NCBI GenBank assembly: GCA_030836345.1
Contig: JAURQA010000162.1
Location: 1 to 11,121, forward strand
Reading direction: 5' to 3'
Origin: Bacteroidota bacterium
GTDB taxonomy: Bacteria > Bacteroidota > Bacteroidia > NS11-12g > UBA955
Length of the DNA stretch: 11,121 nt
Shown here: positions 6,603-11,121 of the stretch, piece after piece
How positions within the stretch are numbered: the stretch's first letter is position 1
How the letters are laid out: the number at the start of each line of letters is the position of its first letter
Notes under the pieces: generated by a model
Told to the model about the DNA's origin: nothing
The model's input: only the letters and a program-made list of their open reading frames with translations
The model's database searches: none
Translations under genes and position numbers: made by a program

Positions 6603-6607
6603 TCCAA

Positions 6608-8959
6608 ATGAGAGCTGTAAATATCTTTTTTCTTTTATTTGGATCCTTTGTGAGTAATGTTTCATTTGGGCAGCTCATTTATGGAGGCCCTAGTGCTGTT
6701 ACTTATAGTCCAGATTCTAAAATGTACTATGTGGTAAATCAAGTAACCAAGGATGTAAATGAAATGGATCGGTGGGGGAAGGGTAGATCCTTTATTACGA
6801 AAGGTCTAAACTCTCCAACAAATATTCTGTACGCAAATCTCCCTATTGGTGCGGGATTCTTAATTTTAGATTCCAATCAGGTACATTTATTTGATACAAC
6901 TGGTTTTCAATTGGGCTCAGAAAATGTTTCTGGAGCACAGCAGTTACAAGATCTTGTTTTTGATAAACAAAATGAAGTATTGTACACCACAGATATTAAA
7001 CGAAACGTAATTTATAAAACAATTTTTGGTCCTCCTCCTTTTTATATTCCTTCAACTTCAATTTTTGCCGATAGCTTGAGAAGTCCAGCGGGACTCTATT
7101 TGGATAAAAGTAACAATCGACTTTTGTATACAGAGTTTGTGGATTCTTCAAACATAAAAACAGTAAACCTCAATAATGGCTCTATTGGCACTTTAGCTCA
7201 AACGAGCTTAGATTCAATTATCGCCATTGATAAAGACCTGCAAGGCAATTATTACTTAAGCAGTCAAGGAAACAAGGGAGTCTATGTGTGGAATAAATAC
7301 CTTGCAGGAACTCCCAAAAAAGTATTCTATGAGCCCAAACCAAGTGATTTTATGATTAATACGCTGACGGATGAATGGGCTTACCTCTGTTATAGTTGCG
7401 GAAAAGTATATATTGTTGATTTGCACATTGAGGGCCCCTTGTACGAGGACAGAAGTTGCCCAGGAGACTCCGTAACTGTTTATTTAAACGCTGGTTTGAA
7501 AACCATTGGAACCTATGACCAAGGTAATAAATTTATTGCAGAGCTGAGTGGTCTAAATATGAGTTTTGCTCCCGGTAATACCACTGTGATTGGTGAAGTT
7601 TTAGATACATTAAGGCCCTTTATGGGTATCCCTAGTTTTATACCAGCCGGTTTAAAAGCAGGAATGTATAAACTTCGAATTCGTACAACAAAGCCGGTTG
7701 GAACCAGTCGTTTTGAACTGTTTCAAATTAATTCATTACCCAGTGCTGAGGCATACGCGGCTGATACGGCAAGTGTTTGTAAAGGTTCTGTCCTTAGTTT
7801 AGGAATAGGAAATGATTCCACCATTGCCTACCAGTGGTCTCCCTCAGCTTTAGTTAGTAATGACACTGCAGCAAATCCGAACTACATTGGAGCTTCCAAT
7901 CAGTGGGTTACTTTAAATACCAAAGATGAAAATACGGGATGTCTAAACCGCGATTCTGTGTTTGTACTTACCATTACCCAGCCCAAGGTTTCGACTTTTC
8001 CTGACACGCTTAATGGATGCTTGGGCGACAGTTTAAAACTAGGTGTTGAAAATAAAGATTACCAGTTTAATTGGAGTCCAGGATCTTTTTTAAGTGACTC
8101 TACCATTTCAAATCCGATTTATACCAGTGCTGGTGTTCTTACATTTAGCTGCTTTTATTCGGCAATTGGAGGTTGTTCAAATTCATTTGAACAAACGGCA
8201 ATCATTAACGAAAAACCTACGGTTGAATTAGGAGTTAAAGAGATGTTTTTCTGCCCTAATGAGGATAAAAGAAATGAAATTATCTTATCTGTTAATGCGC
8301 TTATATTTGATTCCTCTAAATACTTTCTTAACTGGACGAATGATGGTGCATTGGTAAATAAAAGCGTTTTGGAAGTTAGTCTCAGCGATTTAGGATCCAA
8401 TATATTTACCGTTCAAAATAAGGCGACTTTTTGTATTTCCAATGACACACTAGAAGTTTATTCATTCGATAGTCTTAAGGTAGACCTAAATAGAATTGGC
8501 CCAGATTCTTTGCTAGTTTCAGTGGTTGGTAATCCCGGTATTGCAATATATACCTGGTATAAGAATAATACTCTTTTAAATGGTGTGAACGGCTCTTTAT
8601 TTGTGGTTAAAGACTCTGGTGAATACTTTGTGCGGATACAGACCAATGATAGTTGTTTTTTTGAGAGTCAGCGAATAAAATTTGTGAAAGCAACAAATGG
8701 TTTGAAAAGCATTTCTACCAAAGTGAGCGACTTTTACGTGTATCAAACGAGTTTGGGTACTGAATTGATGAGTAAGGGCGATTGTAAGGGTGAAGTTACG
8801 TTAAGAATTTATTCCTTGAACGGGCAATTTATGCGTGAGCTTAAAGCTATTACACTTCCTTTTTTAATAGATGAATACACGAGTCCGGGGCTTAACATTG
8901 CCTATGTAATAGCTCAAAATAAACCGGTTCAAAAAATTAAATTTATACAATTAGATTAA
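6608..8959 (+). CDS. Secreted beta-propeller/Ig-like protein with T9SS type A C-terminal domain
   Basis: I choose the ATG at 6608 (783 residues) because it opens a classical signal peptide, MRAVNIFFLLFGSFVSNVSFG, cut before Q22, and follows a -7 box; the frame is open further up to a TTG at 6440, but that extension overlaps scoB and has no signal. Residues about 22-272 are NHL/SMP-30-like propeller repeats (GPSAVTYSPDSKMYYV, SPAGLYLDKSNNRLLYTE). From about 284, several Ig/PKD-like modules follow, marked by repeated C-x-GDS or C-x-GS openings (CPGDSV 284, VCKGS 390, GCLGDS 470, FFCPNE 547) and 'YQWSPS/FNWSPG'. The last ~78 residues (VTLRIYSLNGQFMREL, then SPGLNIAYVIAQ and a lysine-rich end) are a T9SS type A sorting domain, though the usual YPNP start is degenerate (VYQTS). 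Probably a surface or secreted binding protein; ligand unknown. Confidence 0.85.
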   Translation: MRAVNIFFLLFGSFVSNVSFGQLIYGGPSAVTYSPDSKMYYVVNQVTKDVNEMDRWGKGRSFITKGLNSPTNILYANLPIGAGFLILDSNQVHLFDTTGFQLGSENVSGAQQLQDLVFDKQNEVLYTTDIKRNVIYKTIFGPPPFYIPSTSIFADSLRSPAGLYLDKSNNRLLYTEFVDSSNIKTVNLNNGSIGTLAQTSLDSIIAIDKDLQGNYYLSSQGNKGVYVWNKYLAGTPKKVFYEPKPSDFMINTLTDEWAYLCYSCGKVYIVDLHIEGPLYEDRSCPGDSVTVYLNAGLKTIGTYDQGNKFIAELSGLNMSFAPGNTTVIGEVLDTLRPFMGIPSFIPAGLKAGMYKLRIRTTKPVGTSRFELFQINSLPSAEAYAADTASVCKGSVLSLGIGNDSTIAYQWSPSALVSNDTAANPNYIGASNQWVTLNTKDENTGCLNRDSVFVLTITQPKVSTFPDTLNGCLGDSLKLGVENKDYQFNWSPGSFLSDSTISNPIYTSAGVLTFSCFYSAIGGCSNSFEQTAIINEKPTVELGVKEMFFCPNEDKRNEIILSVNALIFDSSKYFLNWTNDGALVNKSVLEVSLSDLGSNIFTVQNKATFCISNDTLEVYSFDSLKVDLNRIGPDSLLVSVVGNPGIAIYTWYKNNTLLNGVNGSLFVVKDSGEYFVRIQTNDSCFFESQRIKFVKATNGLKSISTKVSDFYVYQTSLGTELMSKGDCKGEVTLRIYSLNGQFMRELKAITLPFLIDEYTSPGLNIAYVIAQNKPVQKIKFIQLD

Positions 8960-8989
8960 ACGTAAGGTCTTTCTAGGGGTTTCATAAAT

Positions 8990-9460
8990 ATGGTATTGCT
9001 TTTTATTTCAATTTTATTTTCCATTCAGTCTCAACTGACTGAAGTAAGGAATATGTATATAAAGGCGATTGATGATGTCTCCTATGCAGACCGCTTGGTT
9101 GATATTACAAAGAATGAATCCTCGGGTATCAAAATAGCTTACCATCATACAGGAGTGGCATTGCAGGCCAAGCATAGCTGGAATTTAGCTACCAAAATGA
9201 GAAAAGCAAAGAAAGCAGCAAATGGTCTGAATTTGGCCGTTTTGAAGGATAAAGCTAATGTAGAAATTCGTTTTTTAAGGTTCAGCTTTGAAGCAAATGT
9301 CCCATCATTGGTTGGACTTACAAAACATTTAGCTGCGGATAAAAAAGTGATTTTGAAAAAGATTAGAAGAAATCATCCGCTATGGTCAACCATGAGAAAG
9401 TTTTTAATTAACAGCAGTGAATTAAGCACGGCTGAAAAGGAGAAAATAAAAAATATATAA
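8990..9460 (+). CDS. Conserved hypothetical exported protein
   Basis: A 156-residue protein beginning MVLLFISILFSIQSQ, a short hydrophobic stretch that looks like a signal peptide without a basic start (or a membrane anchor). The rest is alpha-helical and lysine-rich. The most distinctive segments are ALQAKHSWNLATKM (57-70), in which a KH-W-N core stands out, and VEIRFLRFSFEANVPSLVGL (91-110). I recall similar 'KAKH..N.....N.AV...N.E.R.LR...' proteins as uncharacterised Bacteroidota exports, but cannot name a domain. It begins 30 bp after the T9SS propeller gene with no promoter box of its own, so the two are probably co-transcribed. The start follows an in-frame stop at 8963; an AGGGG run lies about 10 nt upstream of the ATG. 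Confidence 0.7.
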   Translation: MVLLFISILFSIQSQLTEVRNMYIKAIDDVSYADRLVDITKNESSGIKIAYHHTGVALQAKHSWNLATKMRKAKKAANGLNLAVLKDKANVEIRFLRFSFEANVPSLVGLTKHLAADKKVILKKIRRNHPLWSTMRKFLINSSELSTAEKEKIKNI

Positions 9461-9527
9461 AATCCATAATCAATCAAGAACACTGGATTTAGGAAAGGGA
9501 TTTAAATTATATTCAGTTGAGTCAGAC

Positions 9528-10430
9528 CTACTTACTCCCCAAAATGATGGGAGAATTTCCTTTACCCATTACAATAACCTTAGCATTTGCAGACTTGGCC
9601 AACTCTAATTGAGCTTTTATAGCTTCGTATTGCAATTGTTGTTTGGTCAATGAAGCCGATATGATTCGCTGATAATCGGAGATTCCTTGCGCTTCTACTC
9701 GCTTTCTGTCTGCTTCTTGTTTTTCTTTCGTTAAAACAAATTCCATTTTTTGCGATTCTTGCTCTGCATTTATTTTTGACTCAATACTTGCTTTTACAGA
9801 AGCAGGAAGGGCAATATTACGGATAAGAACTTGCTCCAAAATAAGGCCACGGTTCTTAAATTCTTTTTCTATGGAAGAAACAATTCTTTGTTGAAATTCT
9901 TCTCTTTTACTTGAATACAAGGAAACAGCATCGTAAGCAACAGCGTGATCTCTGATTTTTGTTCGCGCTAAAGGCCTTACTACTTTCATAGTGTAATCCA
10001 TACCTGTATTCTTATAAACGTTTGGACTTTCAGTGGGCAATATTCTGTATAGTACGGTTAAGTCGATGGTTACTTCCAATCCATCTTTAGATAAAATGCG
10101 AATGGCATCATCTCCACTTTTTTCTCCCTCATTATGAATACCACTCATGGTATAATTCTGAGTTCGAGTATCCATTTGTTGCACTTCAACCAAAGGATTA
10201 ATAATGTGTAGTCCACTTTCCAATGTTTGCCCTTTTACTTTTCCAAAAAGCGTTTGAACTCCTACAAAACCCGCATTTATTTGAATGAAGCAACCAATAA
10301 TTAAGCCTAAGATAATGGCTCCAATTCCCACAATTCGTATAGTTTTATTAGCCCCCTCCCAGTTTGGAACATTGATTTGAATGAACGAGAAGATTAAGAT
10401 TAGAACACCGATGAATAAGATAGCTGACAT
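9528..10430 (-). CDS. Prohibitin-like SPFH/band 7 membrane protein
   Basis: A 300-residue protein with two N-terminal membrane segments (about 2-20 and 31-52, the second ending in IGCFIQINAGFVGVQTLFGK) followed by a prohibitin-type SPFH domain (about 53-215). Landmarks are LESGLHIINPLVEVQQMDTRTQNYTM (69-95, first half), the segment LEVTIDLTVLYRI (118-130) and the late LEQVLIRNIALPASVKASIESK (198-219). A long charged coiled coil (about 215-280) follows. Prohibitins form large membrane rings and often guard FtsH-type proteases. It is a single-gene unit convergent with the small hypothetical gene and divergent from mtaB, and is distinct from the stomatin-like SPFH protein at 4816. The ATG is separated from its promoter by a leader with a purine-rich GGAGGTG site. 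Confidence 0.9.
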   Translation of the reverse strand: MSAILFIGVLILIFSFIQINVPNWEGANKTIRIVGIGAIILGLIIGCFIQINAGFVGVQTLFGKVKGQTLESGLHIINPLVEVQQMDTRTQNYTMSGIHNEGEKSGDDAIRILSKDGLEVTIDLTVLYRILPTESPNVYKNTGMDYTMKVVRPLARTKIRDHAVAYDAVSLYSSKREEFQQRIVSSIEKEFKNRGLILEQVLIRNIALPASVKASIESKINAEQESQKMEFVLTKEKQEADRKRVEAQGISDYQRIISASLTKQQLQYEAIKAQLELAKSANAKVIVMGKGNSPIILGSK

Positions 10431-10447
10431 TTTTTTTTATTTGAACA

Positions 10448-10454
10448 CACCTCC
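10448..10454 (-). promoter_or_regulatory. Shine-Dalgarno-like site of the prohibitin-like gene
   Basis: The minus strand reads GGAGGTG, an exact anti-Shine-Dalgarno complement, but 17 nt separate it from the ATG at 10430, longer than the usual 5-10 nt. The intervening sequence is nearly all A/T, and no better in-frame start lies closer to it. Confidence 0.45.
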
Positions 10455-10467
10455 ATGATGCGTACGG

Positions 10468-10475
10468 CAAAGGTA
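10468..10475 (-). promoter_or_regulatory. -7 promoter element of the prohibitin-like gene
   Basis: The minus strand reads TACCTTTG (TAnnTTTG), 37 nt before the ATG at 10430. A transcript starting a few nucleotides downstream would carry a ~30-nt leader with the GGAGGTG site. Confidence 0.5.
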
Positions 10476-10590
10476 AGTGAATGAATTTTAGGAATGTTGC
10501 AAGAAGCGATGATATCTTCTATTTTAACGATAAATATCTTGGAGCTGTTAAAATATTTATTTGGGCTTGCCCTCTCTATTGGAATAGCTC

Positions 10591-10620
10591 TTTGATTTCG
10601 ATAGATTCATTGTAAATTTG
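10591..10620 (+). promoter_or_regulatory. Complete Bacteroidota promoter of mtaB
   Basis: TTTG (10591-10594) and TAAATTTG (10613-10620) are separated by 18 bp, matching the TTTG-N17..23-TAnnTTTG arrangement of the phylum's primary sigma factor. It is the only promoter in the window where I see both elements. The ATG at 10628 comes 7 nt after the -7 box. The rest of the divergent spacer 10476-10590 shows no further feature I can support. Confidence 0.65.
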
Positions 10621-10627
10621 TGCCTTC

Positions 10628-11121
10628 ATGAGCAACACCATTGCTTTTTATACATTAGGTTGTAAATTAAATTTTTCTGAAACCAGCACCATTGGGAGAC
10701 AAATGATGGAGGCTGGATTTAAAAAAGTGAATTTTACTGAAGGTGCAGATGTGTATGTTATTAACACATGCAGTGTGACGGATCATGCAGACCGCAAGTG
10801 TAAGAAAGTAGTTAAGGAGGCGCTCAAGAAAAACGAAAAGGCGTTTGTTGTAATTGTTGGATGCTACGCTCAATTAAAACCACAGGAAATTTCTGAAATT
10901 CCGGGAGTTGATATGGTTTTAGGAGCCGCGGAGAAATTTAATCTCCCCAAGCATTTGCAAGATTTGGTGAAACGTGAGAAAGCCATTATTTGCAATGCAC
11001 CCATTAAAGAGGTAAATACTTTTGTGCCGGGGTTTAGCATGGGAGATCGTACTCGTATGTTCATGAAACTCCAAGACGGATGTGATTATTTCTGTACCTT
11101 CTGCACCATACCTTTAGCTAG
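10628..11121 (+). CDS. mtaB: tRNA (t6A37) methylthiotransferase MtaB, 3' partial
   Basis: The first 164 codons run off the window edge (plus two bases). The protein begins MSNTIAFYTLGCKLNFSE; C12, C48 (INTCSVTD) and C79 (VGCYAQ) are the three cysteines that bind the auxiliary 4Fe-4S cluster in the N-terminal methylthiotransferase domain. C152, C156 and C159 in GCDYFCTFCTIPLA form the radical-SAM CxxxCxxC cluster site. The TLGCKLN and KLQDGCDYFC forms place it with MtaB (t6A to ms2t6A at position 37 of ANN-decoding tRNAs) rather than MiaB or RimO. The radical-SAM barrel remainder and TRAM domain lie beyond the window. It has the best promoter in the region, ending 7 nt before the ATG. Confidence 0.92.
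   Translation, partial: MSNTIAFYTLGCKLNFSETSTIGRQMMEAGFKKVNFTEGADVYVINTCSVTDHADRKCKKVVKEALKKNEKAFVVIVGCYAQLKPQEISEIPGVDMVLGAAEKFNLPKHLQDLVKREKAIICNAPIKEVNTFVPGFSMGDRTRMFMKLQDGCDYFCTFCTIPLA

Noticed and set aside
6440..6607. Longer form of the T9SS propeller protein starting at TTG 6440 or ATG 6578
   Set aside because: The 6440 form overlaps the scoB coding region on the other strand and places non-signal sequence before the signal peptide; the promoter box at 6595-6602 lies downstream of both alternatives. The ATG at 6608 gives a clean signal peptide.
9460..9490. Possible terminator hairpin between the convergent hypothetical and prohibitin-like genes (AAATCCA with TGGATTT)
   Set aside because: The stem is only 7 bp and AT-rich, with a 17-nt loop and no U-tract on either strand. 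I cannot support it as a terminator; 9461-9527 otherwise shows nothing clear.
1..11121. CRISPR array, tRNA/rRNA genes, insertion sequences, phage or defence genes
   Set aside because: I read for direct repeats with spacers, cloverleaf-like sequences, transposase motifs and nuclease/toxin motifs and saw none; the gene content looks like ordinary chromosome.

Overview
The window is chromosomal DNA of an AT-rich Bacteroidota bacterium, probably a marine flavobacterium-type lineage (phylum confident, order only inferred). Three things point there: two secreted proteins end in type IX secretion (T9SS) sorting domains; the promoters carry the Bacteroidota -7 element TAnnTTTG; and the gene content is typical (MtaB with a 'QDGCDYFCTFC' motif, an SPFH-NfeD pair, a GAGRSS-type saccharopine dehydrogenase).

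Layout. 1-205 (+): the end of a secreted or surface protein with a gliding-motility-type C-terminal domain, followed by a strong bidirectional terminator and a separate 30-bp palindrome. 368-3172 (-): a tight three-gene run read saccharopine dehydrogenase, periplasmic WD40 protein, RidA/2-aminomuconate-deaminase-like protein. 3245-4195 (-): a CorA-type metal transporter. 4391-5739 (-): a stomatin/QmcA-like SPFH protein overlapping a short NfeD, with its own terminator. 5834-6487 (-): the B subunit of a 3-oxoacid CoA-transferase with no A subunit beside it. 6608-9460 (+): a divergent pair, a 783-residue secreted propeller/Ig-like T9SS protein and a small exported conserved hypothetical. 9528-10430 (-): a second, prohibitin-like SPFH protein. 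10628-end (+): the first 164 codons of the tRNA methylthiotransferase MtaB.

How the genes work together. Saccharopine dehydrogenase, the RidA-like deaminase and the CoA-transferase subunit would all suit amino-acid catabolism (lysine and possibly tryptophan via 2-aminomuconate), but only the first and second share an apparent operon. The SPFH/NfeD pair and the prohibitin-like protein are membrane-scaffold functions; CorA is housekeeping ion transport.

The most interesting pattern is regulatory. Six start codons (five ATG, one GTG) lie only 4-7 nt after a perfect TAnnTTTG element, implying leaderless or nearly leaderless mRNAs. Two other genes (corA and the prohibitin-like gene) have the element 32-37 nt upstream and a strong Shine-Dalgarno in between, which is unusual in this phylum. 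I found no CRISPR array, tRNA, rRNA, insertion sequence or defence system, and no convincing evidence of an undescribed multi-gene system.
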